Of a DNA stretch of 64,000 bases, positions 1-11,700 are shown piece after piece. Under the pieces are notes generated by a model. That model saw nothing but the letters and a program-made list of their open reading frames with translations. It made no database searches and was not told the origin of the DNA. Position 1 is the stretch's first letter. Each line of letters starts with the position of its first letter. The DNA is from Scolanthus callimorphus (taxonomy: Eukaryota; Cnidaria; Anthozoa; Actiniaria; Edwardsiidae). The position numbers and the translations under genes are program-made. The stretch spans positions 15,889,637 to 15,953,636 of the forward strand of contig CM066914.1 of assembly GCA_033964015.1 (NCBI GenBank), in the 5' to 3' direction.

Positions 1-140
1 CCGTAAATGTTATATTATATTATATGTTATATTAATTGTAATTGTAGTGAAGTTAAATGTAATAGTCACGCGTTTTTCACATGAGCTTCTGGCTCGGGAG
101 CTCGGGTAACCTCTCCCACGTCACCGACTCTAAATAAATT

Positions 141-162
141 ATTGTATTGTATTGTATTGTAT
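141..162. repeat. ATTGT pentanucleotide microsatellite
   Basis: The pentamer ATTGT is repeated about four times without interruption. It lies in the intron or upstream region of the transporter gene and has no visible function. Confidence 0.8.
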
Positions 163-536
163 ATTATGGTGATTCATGCGCTAGTGATCAATCTTCACGT
201 TTGACCAATTCATATTCGTGGTGCAAACATTGCGCAAAACTCGAGGAGGAAACTTTACATCAATAATTTTGAATACATTTTACATCCTTCTTACGAGTCG
301 GGAATGATTAGAAGGTTTTTCTCTGTAAAATAATGGCATCATTATTCCGTAAATTACAGTTCCGTCGGAACACACGTAACACAGGAGGTCAAGAGGATCG
401 TTTGTTTACAGTGTGAGCTCATTAGCATAGACAATGTTTTAGCCTGCGTAGCAAGCGTTCCCCGTGTTTTCAGGGAACAGAAACCCAGAGAAAGAGGAGA
501 ACGCCGCGATATATTAATATTCTTACTCGAGTCTGC

Positions 537-616
537 GGCTCAGGGGAATAAAACAAAAGAAGTCACATCGGCATCGAAAATGAATAATCTGTTTCTTTTG
601 TTTTATTCCTTGAGCC
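537..616. repeat. Short hairpin element (GGCTCAGGGGAATAAAAC arms)
   Basis: The left arm GGCTCAGGGGAATAAAAC and the right arm GTTTTATTCCTTGAGCC are near-perfect inverted repeats around a loop of about 30 bp. This is a MITE-like hairpin. A related GGCTCAGGGGAATGA string occurs near 6790. Confidence 0.55.
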
Positions 617-734
617 TCGTATTAAATTAGGCCATTGACTGGGGATTGCGGAATGGACTGCAGATCGCTGAGATTGGAATGTCCTAATATGGATGTCAAA
701 AGTGCTCTCCCTTTGAGCTGTTAGTTTTGTATTA

Positions 735-923
735 GGGGCCGACCATTTAACTTTTAAGGGGGGGGGGGGGGGGCTTTTTTGTCTCTGCAAGATTTTTTTT
801 TCTACCTCTGTTAAGCGTTGAGAATTTTTTTCCAATAAAAAAGAAGGGTTTTAGTCATCATTTTGCTGTGCAGGAATTTTTTTTTCAAAAAAGCCCCCCC
901 CCAAGAGTTAAATGGTCGGCCCC
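735..923. mobile_element. MITE with TTA target duplication and internal G/C runs
   Basis: Termini GGGGCCGACCATTTAAC and GTTAAATGGTCGGCCCC are inverted repeats, flanked on both sides by TTA (732-734 and 924-926). Three-base TTA duplications are typical of PIF/Harbinger elements; that assignment is an inference. Homopolymer G and C runs lie just inside the arms. There is no coding capacity. Confidence 0.75.
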
Positions 924-940
924 TTACTAATAATACAGTC

Positions 941-1247
941 GGTTGCATCTACCCGTCTACATGTGCGTTAAAAACATGCACGTGAAACTTCACGTGAAAT
1001 TTTAATGTTTTGATGGGAAAACGAGAACGTTTTTGCCGCAATAAGTCTGCTTCAACAACAATCAGCTTGATAGCTTTCAGGGTGATGCCTGAAAAATAAA
1101 GCAACTAAACTGGAAACTAAACTTCGATAAACTGGTGCCAAAGCTTCGCACGTGGGAGGGCAAACTTTGAAGCTTCCAGTTTCACGTCGACTAGACAGAG
1201 CATGTTTTTGAGCGTGTATACATGTGTATAGGCGGGTAGATGCAACC
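941..1247. mobile_element. MITE with GGTTGCATCTACCCG terminal inverted repeats
   Basis: The ends GGTTGCATCTACCCGTCTAC and its imperfect reverse complement (GGCGGGTAGATGCAACC) bound the element. A decayed, interrupted relative occupies about 17808-18260. The copy lies in the intron just before the first visible transporter exon (1313). No target duplication is clear. Confidence 0.65.
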
Positions 1248-1312
1248 TACGGTAGATGGGAACTAGACGAAAGTCACAATACTAAAATGTGTATTTACGT
1301 TCCCCTTTTCAG

Positions 1313-4300
1313 CGTGGGTAGGCTCTATAGGCCAATTCTCCATCTACTTCATGTGCTATTTATCAAGTCTTTTAGCAGAACGCTTTGGCTGTAGGGGGAT
1401 CACTATAGTGGGAGCTCTACTGACAAGTCTCGGACTTTTACTTAGCTCATTTTGTAACAGCCTCAAGGCTATGTATTTTACGTACGGTGTTCTTGTCGGT
1501 ATTGGCTCCAGTTTGAGCTATCTACCTGCCCTGGTCATGGTGGCATTTTATTTCGAAAAGAAGCGTTCCCTGGCTACAGGTTTGGCGGCAGCTGGTGGGA
1601 ACATTGGCGCACTGGTTTTGGCGCCTTTGCAGCAAGTCTTAGTCGATTCTATAGGGTGGAGAAACTGTCTTAGGTGTCTAAGTGGATTTTCTTTGTTAAT
1701 TATACTCTGTGGACTGATGTTTAAACCATTGCCTGAATGGGAACAGAAGATTTGTATGCAAGAGGACAGTTCTGACCACGAGATCAATTTGACGAGGGCA
1801 GAGCGCATAAGGCACAGAACTTGCAAGTTTCCGAGGGCACCGAGGTTCCTTATCTGGGCTGTAGCGGGGACTGTTTCGTGTTTTGGTTACTTCATGCCGC
1901 ATGTTCATATGGTGAGTACTTGAGTATATTTAACAATTATTCCCGACATTCCTCGAGCCCGAATGGGCTCTGATTCAATAGCCCATGAGGCCGAAGTTTT
2001 AGTCAAATCAATTTCAGTCAGATCAGGCCGAAGTTTTAGTCAAATCAGGTCAATTTGTATTGCATAAAACGTTTTGTGGGCTAGTCATTTGCCATTTCTT
2101 GGTTTTCAAATCCGACGCTTTTCGCTACTAGTAGGCTATAACTTATAGCTCAACCAATCAGAACGCAGCATTTGACGATAGACCACTAGTGTAATTTGAC
2201 TAAAAATGTTTAGTCAAATCACACAAATCACACTAGTGGTCTATTATAGAAAACAAATTTAAAGCTCAATAGCAATATTTTTAGAAGTCGTTTGAAACGC
2301 TTGGCGATGAAAGATCATTCTGATTGGCTAATTTGAGAGTAAGAAATCTGCTGCTCGGCTTGGATCGGAGAGCTCCCGTGGGCTCATGAGTCCAGATAGT
2401 GCTCCGTGTCTTGATATATGTGTTGACACGCGGTAATCCCGTTAACGGACACGGCATGACCATTGAAGGACGCACTGACCTTGGGGTATATTCTTACAAG
2501 GTTTAAGAAAACCGGAATGGAGTCACTAAAAAGTGGAAAGGACAGGGGCGGGGGCAACCTCTACGCATACACCTTGTTGTGATCCTCTCCCATTTGACTG
2601 TAAATTATTATCGCGAATCCGTAAAGGGAGAGAAAACACTTCGTAAAGAGTGTGCGAGAAGATTTAAAAAGTGCACGCGCACCTCTTTTGGAGCGATTTG
2701 CCGAAATAATGGGATTGTCGTAGCCCCGAATATTAATTTCTTGCATCTCCCCAATCTGGTTCCCAGGATCTGCGCATCTTTAGGCCGCTTGCTAAGACGC
2801 GTGGATATTGGGACGAGAATGGCACCTCCCACACACAGGTGGTGCGCGCGCTTTTCAGCAACCATTCGTGTGCGCATAATTCAATGAATGCCAGGAACTT
2901 GGTGGTTAGGCTCGTTTGCAGCCACTTTTGTGAAACGAGCGTCCCAGAACCGGCTGCAAAAGTGGCTAGCCGCAGCTTCGCGGCACTGTTAACCTTGTTA
3001 CTTTTTCAGGTCCGATTATCAGAAGAGCTTGGAAGCTCTTATCGAGATGGGTCCCTCCTTCTGACGTATATGAGCGCCGCATCTGCGATTGGAAAAATCA
3101 TATTTGGGAAAATATCCGATATGGAAAGTGTAAATACCCTGGCGTTATACCAGGTAAGGTATTTTGAGGGTGATACCATGGGGGTGGTACCACGGAGTAC
3201 ACAGTGCGTACGGGCGGCGCGGGCAAGCGGCATCAGCCGCACAGCCGAGAGATTCGCGGGCGCTCCCCAAAATGGTCGCATTTTCTGGCGCGCATTTTCA
3301 CGAGCGAATAGAGCTGGATCGTCGAGCATGCGCCATCCGGTACAAGACTCATCTTCTGATTGGCTAAATCATTATTCAGCCAATCACAATGCGAGTTTCG
3401 TCTCAGCAGCCTGGCTAGCTAGCCACCTTACATGAACCTGGGCCTTGTTAACATTGTCCAGCCCTCGGTCACAGTTTTCCCTTTACTTATATATACTTCC
3501 GTTACAGGTGTGTATGGTTCTCACAGCCTTCACATCCATAATTTCCATACTAGCGACTGGATATCGCATGCTAGTGGTGTATGCCGTCATACTAGGACTC
3601 CTGGACGGCTCGTTTATCGGTCTGATGTCTATAGTGACTTTCGAGTGCTCGGAACCCGATAACATGTCACAAGCATGGGGTGGTGTACTCATGTGCATGT
3701 CTCTAACCATGCTAGTAGGCGCGCCAGCTGGAGGTATGTACACCAGTACAATATATATGTAACTTATTGCCAATAACGCACTCGCTTGCTTTGATGTCGC
3801 TAGGTAACGGAACCGCACGTGATCAATTTTAGCCAATGAGGTGCGCGGATTTTGGTCAGTGAACGAATATTTGTATATTAGAATTGAATTGAAGTGCACA
3901 CGGGACTCGTGAGTCTCAAGCTTTACTATCGTGTTCTTTTAATAAACCAAAAGAAATATGTGTTCTATTGCTTTAATAAAATAGTATTATTTTCCATGCG
4001 TTTAAAACCAAACATAACATTGTACTAACATAGTAAACCACAGCTCTCGGCCAATCAGAGCGCGCGTTCTATCGGCGCTATTGTCTGTCCTTATAGAGCC
4101 CGTGTCAGCCACTCCTTTGTTATTGTTTTCGCTCGATATTAAAAGACGAATTACGTTTAGAAATCTCTTAATAAACATCCAAAACAAAGTTTCAGATTTG
4201 ATTTACCAAATTCAATGAGGAACATTGCTCCATATTCTCTAAATCAGCCGATGGAAATGGATGCTTTTTCCGACTTGGTATGTTGCTATGCTGTCAAAAT

Positions 4301-4588
4301 GGCGGCTGACACAGGCTCTTTATATTCTTCCCTTCCGTAGCGCTTTTCCACGAGAGTTGATACTAACATCATGTGTCTCGCTCCCTAGGCTGGCTAGGCA
4401 CCGCCACAGGTCGTTACCGGAATGTGTTCTTTCTGGCTGGGGGACCAATGTTACTGGGGGCTGGCATATTCAGCTTTATATGGTGCACGAAGGCACCTGA
4501 ACGGGCTACGGTACCAGATAGGCAATCCGTGTATCTTCCAGGTAGCGACGGGGAAATCTTTGTGTATGAGCGCCTAACAGTGGTATAG
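1313..4588 (+). CDS. Monocarboxylate transporter-like MFS protein (SLC16 family), 5' end outside the window
   Basis: Four coding exons: 1313-1911, 3010-3153, 3508-3733 and 4389-4588 (TAG stop). All have AG acceptors and GT donors and the reading frame is continuous, giving about 388 residues. The protein is a plasma-membrane major facilitator carrier; SLC16 members move lactate/pyruvate, aromatic amino acids or thyroid hormone, and the substrate cannot be read here. The family signature after TM4 is present (YFEKKRSLATGLAAAG, about residues 80-95), as are WVGSI near TM2, FGKISD in the TM8 region and the last helices in exon 4. The TM1 motif with DGGWGW is missing; it belongs to an upstream exon, and none is recognisable in 1-1312. 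The first visible codon is split (last two bases at 1313-1314). The C-terminal tail is short. A MITE starts 30 bp after the stop. Introns hold repeats only. Confidence 0.9.
1912..3009. other. Transporter intron with repeat debris
   Basis: This intron has no second gene that I can support. It holds a partial hairpin around 2150-2235 built on ACACTAGTGGTCTAT and its complement. Open frames around 2580-2887 on both strands overlap each other and show no recognisable protein. Confidence 0.6.
4160..4322 (+). repeat. 163-bp dispersed repeat, copy 1
   Basis: The segment starting GAAATCTCTTAATAAACATC is nearly identical to 47114-47276 in the same orientation. It lies in the last intron of the transporter. 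No terminal repeats are evident, so its class is unknown. Confidence 0.75.
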
Positions 4589-4618
4589 ATAATGCTACCA
4601 CAGGCTTCCCAGGCTATA

Positions 4619-5156
4619 GAGCGGATTTCGTATGACTGTGAAAAGTGCCGCTACAAAGTTGTGCCGCGCCGCGACCGTTACGCGATTTCATTGGCTCTCG
4701 TTCTAAGGATCGTAATTTTCTGCTGCGACCATGCAATTTGATTGGCCGTCCAAGATTTGCCGTGCCTTCCCGCGATAGCGGAAAGTACTTACGTGCTGCG
4801 ACAATGTAATCTGATTGGTTGTCCGTGATTTGTCATACCGCGAGGCGCAGAAGGCGAGGTTGCGTATCTAGATAGCAGGCCAGGATCCGTGCCGCGCCGT
4901 GACCGCGACCGTTCGGCGCCGTGACCGCGACCGTTCGGCGCCGTGACCGCGACCGTTCCGCGCCGTGACCGCGACCGTTCGGCGCCGTGACCGCGACCGT
5001 TCGGCGCCGTGACCGCGACCGTTCGGCGCCGTGACCGCGACCGTTCCGCGCCGTGACCGCGACCGTTCCGCGCCGTGACCGCGACCGTTCGGCGCCGTGA
5101 CCGCGACCGTTCGGCGCCGTGTCGCGGCACTTTTCACAGTCATACAAAATCCACTC
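4619..5156. mobile_element. TA-flanked MITE (Tc1/mariner-like), long copy
   Basis: The terminal inverted repeat GAGCGGATTTCGTATGACTG (left) matches the complement of the right end (GAGTGGATTTTGTATGACTG). TA dinucleotides flank both sides (4617-4618 and 5157-5158), as expected of Tc1/mariner-type insertion. The interior has GC-rich 22-bp tandem repeats. A short relative is at 8552-8688. There is no transposase. The left end is only 30 bp after the transporter stop codon, so it probably lies in that 3' UTR. Confidence 0.8.
4894..5113. repeat. 22-bp tandem repeat, 10 full copies
   Basis: The unit is 22 bp long and begins GCGCCGTGACCGCGACCGTT. It repeats ten times with a simple TTCG/TTCC variation, plus a partial eleventh copy. 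It fills the loop of the surrounding MITE. Because 22 is not a multiple of 3, all three minus frames stay open as Arg-rich pseudo-ORFs; these are not genes. Confidence 0.95.
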
Positions 5157-5188
5157 TAACTGATGTGTGAGAATACGATAAAACTACT

Positions 5189-5415
5189 GAGAATGTACCC
5201 TCCCCACGGGCGGCACTAGTTTTTGACCCCCCCATGCATCCATAATTTCCAAATGGTTTACCCCCCCATGCATAGAGAATTCCAGGCAGGTTAAAGAAAT
5301 CCAGCTTCGAAAACCCCCCCTTGCAATCAGAATTCCGAGTTCTTAAACCCCCCCATCCCATCGGAATTTCCAAATGCCGCCCGTGGGTGGGGTACCTTAT
5401 TTTCTGGAATTGCCC
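5189..5415. mobile_element. Element with GGCAATTCCAGAAAATAAGGT end, left-truncated copy
   Basis: It closely matches 32159-32410: both have inverted arms around TACCCTCCCCACGGGCGGC and several internal C-runs followed by ATGCAT. Here the right end (TTTCTGGAATTGCCC) is intact and the left outer arm is lost. Confidence 0.7.
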
Positions 5416-5871
5416 ATAGTACGAGAACATTTTGAATTAATAACAAATTGTTTTACAATAATATCTAGAGCTACCGCTTCTGATATCTGCGAGAATTTTT
5501 GATGATTTGAGCCGCTTAGTGTTCGCTGCTCCAAAACATAAATTATCCGTAGTTTTACACGCAATTCACACAAATCAGATTTTACACCTGCGCTAATGCA
5601 GTTGACATTTTAAATACATTTTTCTTCGAACTTTGTATTTTGTGTAAATACTCAGGGATTGGGGGTAGGGGTAACCTAATATGTCAACAAATTTTCTTGA
5701 GGCTAATTTTGTGTAAATACTCAGGGATTTGGGGTAAAACTTTTATAGCTTTTATTTTTATTGCCTATTTTATAGCTTTGTGTTATAAAAGATATTTAAT
5801 ATTACACTTCAACTAATTCATACTTTTGGTATTTAAAAACTGCACCCAAAGTATGGCACTAGGTTAAAACG

Positions 5872-6262
5872 CAGGGCTGGAAATTAACTTTTTTTCTTAG
5901 TCGCCAGCTAGCCTGCGAGCCGGCTCTCCAGTGGGTTTTCCAGAGAAGAATTCGTTAGGGCGCGCGCGGGGTTCCTGTGGCGTCGGGATTCCAGTGACAC
6001 AGGAATCCCGCGCGCCAAAAAATCGAATATCCGAAAAAACCCACTGGAGAGCCGGCTAGCAGGCTAGTCGCCAGCTGGTGATTAAGTACAAAAATAATGG
6101 TCGCCTGAACATAACGTCAGGTTGCCTGGCGACCAAACGACCAAACGCATCAAGTCTGAAAAGAGTACCAAATTATTTGGTCGCCAACTGGTGCCTAAGT
6201 TCAAATGTTCAGTCGCCTAACCCTGATTTGTCTTTCGTCGCTGGTCATAATTTCCAGCCCTG
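5872..6262. mobile_element. MITE with CAGGGCTGGAAATTAAC termini
   Basis: The ends CAGGGCTGGAAATTAAC and AATTTCCAGCCCTG are inverted repeats, and the interior is rich in GTCGCC motifs. The family recurs at 13090-13443, 19765-20189, 25177-25394 and 53347-53827. CAGGG termini suggest hAT-type elements (inference). A second element (5909-6065) is nested inside it. Confidence 0.7.
5909..6065. mobile_element. TAGCCTGC-ended MITE with 10-bp target duplication, nested
   Basis: It is a long hairpin from TAGCCTGCGAGCCGGCTCTC to GAGCCGGCTAGCAGGCT. The 10-bp direct repeat AGTCGCCAGC flanks it exactly (5899-5908 and 6066-6075). A 9-11 bp duplication is characteristic of Mutator-like elements. Relatives are at 11278-11523 and 33612-33749. 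Confidence 0.8.
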
Positions 6263-6480
6263 ATTAATGGGTGCATAGTTCTAGGAGTCGTCAATCTATC
6301 GTAAGAGGAGAGGGCGTGTAACGTGCAAAATGATTCTGAAAAGCAAGACGAAATTTTGTAGAAAGGATAAAGTAGTTAGTACGAGAACATTCTTGAGGAT
6401 GCCGCGCTATTTTTTCCTGGTCACGCGGGTGTGACCTTGGCCAGCTCCCGCAGAGACGCTTGATCATCAAGCATGTTACT

Positions 6481-6656
6481 CACAGGGAATTTCTGCAGTA
6501 ACCCATCCATGGGAAAAGCTGAATTTCCCATGGTGGAATAATAGGAAATGTTCGGATTTCCCATGGCTATCCATGTGAATTCCGAACAATTCGCATGCGT
6601 GTGCCTTGGGAAATTCAGATTTTCCCATGGATGGGTTTCTGCAGAAATTCCCTGTG
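6481..6656. mobile_element. Hairpin MITE with CACAGGGAATTTCTGCAG termini
   Basis: CACAGGGAATTTCTGCAG and its complement CTGCAGAAATTCCCTGTG define the ends. Internal TTTCCCATGG blocks repeat in both orientations. ACT flanks both sides and may be a 3-bp target duplication. Confidence 0.7.
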
Positions 6657-7565
6657 ACTAGTTAAAGGTCGTCATATTTATTTTCGCGGAACCTGCGGGA
6701 AATTATGACACCTTCCCTGCTAGAATAGTCCTTTTTTCCTTTGTTTTCGCTGGGCTGCGCGCTATAGCGCAAGGACAAAGGAAAAGAGGCTCAGGGGAAT
6801 GAGCTTCAGGTTATCACAAAGTATTTTCCTGGGAATTCTGTTGGTGTTGCAACCGAATTGCACAACTAAAACGTAGGAACTCGAGAAGCGTTCATGCTTT
6901 TGTCGCCTTTACAGACCAACTCGAGATATTCCTTGAGCTGCTAATTGTTCTAGTTAACACTAACGTTTCCACACTATTATGCTACGTAAAAGTTCCAGGA
7001 AAACCACCCAATAGCCTTCCTTGGATGCTTGGTAGAAATGTTAGAAACGTACGCATCAAAGAGAGTCGTCACAGTCTTGCTATCTAGTGGGGGCATATCC
7101 ACAGTTTATCCAGAGTATCTTTGATTGACCAAATTTGGAGTAAAAGGGGCAAAATAAAAACTCGATATGACATGGTCAGTCAAGAAACTCTTAGTAGCGG
7201 GATAGTACATTGTATATAGGAAATTGAATCTGTAATTATGAGAACAAAATCGTGAAGATTTTCTTGCGTTTGCCCTGGTAGACGCAAAGGAAATATTTTT
7301 AAATTGAAATATTTTAATGCTGTTGTAAAAATAAATACGTTTTTCAACGTCGTTATAAACCTTCTACAATAAAATTGATATCCTCTCAATTTTAAAAACT
7401 TAATTTTCCATTAATAATATTGATAAAAACAAATTTATCATTGGTATTGAGTCATTGGTCTCTTTTATAGTTGAGCCTCTAAACATTGTACCAGTGAGAG
7501 CTTCTGAGCCTTTTCTAATCGACTGTCCCGAGTAGAAGTTTCTTTCTGTTGGTCTTATCATGTAG

Positions 7566-7746
7566 CATTCTCGTACCCAGATCTCCCCGGCTTCTCACCT
7601 TGCGGGGAGGTTCTAGTGACAGCCATTTGAAGGCCTTTGCTGATTGGCTGATTTTGAACACCGGAGCATGCGCAGAAAGGTCCTTCCCTCATATCGAATC
7701 GCGCGCATGCGTCAGTGGCTGCCGCAGAGCTCTGGGTACGAGAATG
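7566..7746. mobile_element. CATTCTCGTACCCAGA-family MITE, copy 1
   Basis: It runs from CATTCTCGTACCCAGATCTC to GAGCTCTGGGTACGAGAATG, inverted repeats of each other, with GCATGCG and CAGCCAAT-type interior blocks. This is one of the most frequent families in the window; see 10503, 13743, 43343 and 47911. Confidence 0.8.
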
Positions 7747-8551
7747 ATCATGTAACAAAGTTGTTCGCGTGAATAGTTCGCTAGATGATTAAAGACTGAA
7801 TGAAAGACACCTCTAAACGCACGGTTAATCGACCGATCTCTGCAATGTCAAGTCTCTTTTTCCATCTAATTCCGTCTCACGGTTCATGTCTAAGCAGCCA
7901 ACAACTAATCTTGTCTCAAAAAATGTGGGGAAAGTTCGATTATACAGACATTTGTAGACATTGTTGTAAGATGGTTGACACCTGAACAACTATTTAACTG
8001 TAATGATGTACAGCGTCTAGAGCGGAGATGTTTAGGGGTAACCAAATCATTATTTATTTTGCGAGAAAACCTTGATTAGCTGACAGAAAGTCGGGATCGC
8101 TCAACTGGGCTCCTCCTCACGATAGTAGGGCGATTTTGCTGATGAAATTTTCCTGCGTTTTTCATAATTCTGAGAACTCTGAAGCAACATCCAAAGTGTG
8201 TTTTAGCAGCTTCGTGCGATCGCACAACTAACACTTCGCACCCACAAACATCACTCAGAAGTTTTGCAAAAGATACCGGGTTACTTAGATGTTTGATTCA
8301 GTGAACGCTTTGAAAACACAATAAGATAAGTCGGTGCGGAGTTCGCAGAATTATGAAACCGCACTATATGGATGATTTCAGCGATTCCCACACTTACCAA
8401 AATGCAGCGCAATGCAGCTCAGATTGAGCACATGCTGCATGCAAATGTTAGGCAAATGTATCTGTTTTCCTATAGCACAGTGTGTTTATCATCATAGCTG
8501 GCCTCATCACCCATGTGATTAGCTAGAGTGTCTTACATACCACTATCAATA

Positions 8552-8688
8552 GAGCAGATTTCGTATGACCGTGGAAAGTGCGGTACGGTCGCGGCGCGGA
8601 ACCTGGCCTGCTGTAGATACGGAATGAAATCGTGTAGTCGCGCAACGGTCGCGGCGCGGCACTTTTCACGGTCATACGAAATCTGCCC
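8552..8688. mobile_element. TA-flanked MITE, short copy
   Basis: It has the same terminal repeat as 4619-5156 (here GAGCAGATTTCGTATGACCG), flanked by TA at 8550-8551 and 8689-8690. The interior has only two GGTCGCGGCGCGG motifs and no expansion. Its right end lies 26 bp past the stop codon of the minus-strand myotubularin gene, so it is probably in that 3' UTR. Confidence 0.8.
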
Positions 8689-8714
8689 TACAGCACATCT
8701 GTACGCCTGAAAAA

Positions 8715-11700
8715 TCAAAACTGTCCCACATCGACTGACTTCTCAAAATCAGGCTGCGGTATCTCCCTTGAGTAATACTTACTAAGCGCGAGGTCTCCTA
8801 TGAAAGGCATACTTGGGGTCAGCAGCTTGCTGGTCTCCAGATCCAAGCTAAAGGTCGTGTCAAACCAGGAGCTTCCCTCGTTAAGTGTAGCACTACCGCC
8901 CTCGCCATACACCGATGAGTTGTGCCGTTCGCTCGACAAGAGCGCCGCGCGGTGCTTGAGCACCTTGACCTCATTCATCAGAATCATCTGTTGTAGATGC
9001 TGCGTGGAGTTCTCTCCCATCCCTATGCTCACATGAACGGTAGGCAGCCAACGCAAGTAGCAACCAGACCAGAACTTCATCGCGGGAGCGGTGGTGTTCA
9101 CTCTCGTGTAAATCTCATCCGTTCCGTTTCCATTCCCGTTTCCCTTTCGACCAGAAAGGCTTTTGAATTCATTAAGAGGATTTATAAACGCCGCCGTCGT
9201 ATTGGCATCCGTTAACTGCTCCGCTAAAAAGTCCCATAAAGACGCCATCGGGCTACCATCGACCTCGGATTTCACATATTTATCGCGCTGGTGCTCGCAG
9301 TCAAACATGAAATTATCAAACAAACAAGCGTACATGCTATCTAAGAGCCCCAACAAATAGGTCTCAGAGAACTCGAACTCCGACGGGAACTGAGTTATCA
9401 ACTGATAGACACAGTCAAGGAAGTGTAAAAACACCGGAGACTCTTCGCTTTCGGATTTGTCGCCGTCGGAATTATGAATGTTAGACCTAATATGACCACA
9501 ACGCTTCATAAACGGATGACCTCCGAGTACCCACATTTTTTGAAGCAGGGTCTGAAAGCCGCGGATGCTGCGATAATACGGGTCCAACATCAGTTGGGAT
9601 AAGGAGGAGACCACTAACACAAAGTCACGACCACTTTCCTCTTTCACGATGACGGGACGGCTTTCCTCGCATACCGTTTTGCAGACTTCGACTGCCGTTT
9701 CTATGGAGACGCGCACGCTCGCGACCCACCTGGATATAGAAATATGACATATCAGTTGATACGTTCATTATAAGTCCATTCTCGTCATTATCATCATATA
9801 GATCACGGTCATCATCATGATGAGTTAAATGAACACCGTAATCATCACTTTCATCATTATCAACCATCGTCAACGACTCGTTGTCGACCGCATCATCACA
9901 TGCAATACCAACTACAAGACTCAAGACCGACAGAATTATTTGCCCATTTTTTCCCTCCAGAAAGAAGAAAGTTCCTTAGCCGGTCGTCAAGATACGCTTT
10001 TGCTAAAGTTAATTTGACAACTATATTTGACAGTTTAGTTTATCGACTAATTTTACGTGACAATTTTTACTGTCACATACAAAGAATCGCCAATAATAAG
10101 CAATTATTGGATGAGGTTTTTGTGATTTCCAGAATAAACAATGTCGAGACAAGTGGAATCAGGCGAGGCCGTAAAATCACAAAAACCGAATTCAGTAATT
10201 GTTTTATTATACATTGATTCAGTAAAATACTTTTGTTTCTCTGTCAAGCAATTTATTTTCCACAAGCACCTTGTTAAATAGGGGAAACATTCAAGAACTG
10301 TAGTCCCATGATACATTGCGCGCGTAGGATCAAGAATCAGCATGCTGATTCTTGGAGACCCTTAAAGTGCGTGATTCCCAAAGTAAAGAGCGCGCTCTTA
10401 GCCAATCAGAATCGAGATAGTGAGTACAATGTATAATAATGTTGATGATCTGTTACACTGGAAACCAGAGACTCGAAGGTCGCTTCAAGACAAGTTGAGC
10501 CAATTCTCGAACCCAGAGCTCCCCGGCTCATCTGCTCGCAGGGGAGGCTCTGGGGACATCCATTTGAGGCCGTCGCTGATTTTGAGCGTTTGAGCATGCG
10601 CTGAAAGGTCTTTCTCTCAACGGCTCTGTATTAAATCTCGCGCATGCGTCAGTGGCTGTCACCAGAGCCTCCCCCGCGGGTTACGAGTCAGGAAGCTCTG
10701 GGTACGAGAATGAGGTGATCCTGTGAGAAGAACTATATAACTACAAGAAAACTCTGGTCACCAGGGCAGTGATGGGCTGTCCAAGGTCATTATTGGCGCT
10801 CAAATATAGTTGTAAAATCAGCATCAGCCGTGTAGACGGTGCTTAAAGCTCGCTAATACTGACCTTGTGCCGTCAAGGCTTGATAACCAGTGCGGGTCAA
10901 TACTCCAAAAGTTCCTTGTAGTTTCCAGTACACATAACTCGCGCACGCGCACGAAACTCTGGGCCAGCAGCTGTGTAGAGGGACAGATCTTTGCGAGATC
11001 GACCACTTTTACTCCCTTGTGTTCTGGGTTACTTGGTATAGTGGACAGTGCTCGGAATAGCGAGCTCTCTTCCTTCTCGAGAAATATACTCTCGGGTCTG
11101 CAACGAGAAATGAATCGGAGAAATTGCAAGCGTAAACAAAACTGAAACGTAGTGATAATAGTTTAAGTTAGAACCGAGTCGTGTAGTAGCTTTTGCAGAA
11201 ACCAACCCTAAGGACTGATGAACCGAACTGCAAAACAATGGAAACACGCGAGTAGAACGAGAAAACAATAGATCAAGTAGCCTGCTTAGCAGGCGTTGGT
11301 TGTCTGTTTTTAGGTCGTTTTATGGCGAGAATCGAGCGAGAATCCCGATGTGGGCGCCATCTTGGACGGGTCACAATGTGGTCTGGGGCGAGTGACAAAC
11401 GAGGAGGTCACTCGCCCCAGTCCTAATTTTGACCCGTCCAAGATGGCGCCCGCATCGGGATTCACGCTCGATTCTCGCCATAAAACGACCTAAAAACAGC
11501 CAACCAACGCCTGCTAGCAGGCTATAGATCAAGCTGCTACACGTCTGTTAGCACAAATCTTTACCTGCCAGATGCGCTAAACAGTATAGGCACCCCAGTC
11601 TTTGGATGGCTCCAACACCAGATAGGAAACCGCGAGTCGATATAATGTAACGACATGCGGTTGACGTCAGAATCCGTCAGCGACGCCAAACACACAAAAT

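Larger units (their letters stand above)
5157..8551. other. Gene-free stretch between transporter and myotubularin gene
   Basis: No protein gene is supportable here. Several MITEs listed separately fill much of it. Between them is AT-rich DNA, including two near-copies of TTTTGTGTAAATACTCAGGGA (about 5637 and 5707). The longest open frames are 60-70 codons and resemble nothing. Confidence 0.6.

Noticed and set aside
2839..3435. 198-codon plus frame
   Set aside because: It includes transporter exon 2 (3010-3153) in the correct frame, but the rest runs through both flanking introns; only the exon is supported by homology.
4894..5113. CRISPR-like array
   Set aside because: The units are head to tail with no spacers, and the DNA is eukaryotic.
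4789..5147. Three overlapping Arg-rich minus-strand ORFs
   Set aside because: All three frames are open because of the 22-bp tandem repeat; they are repeat translations, not proteins.
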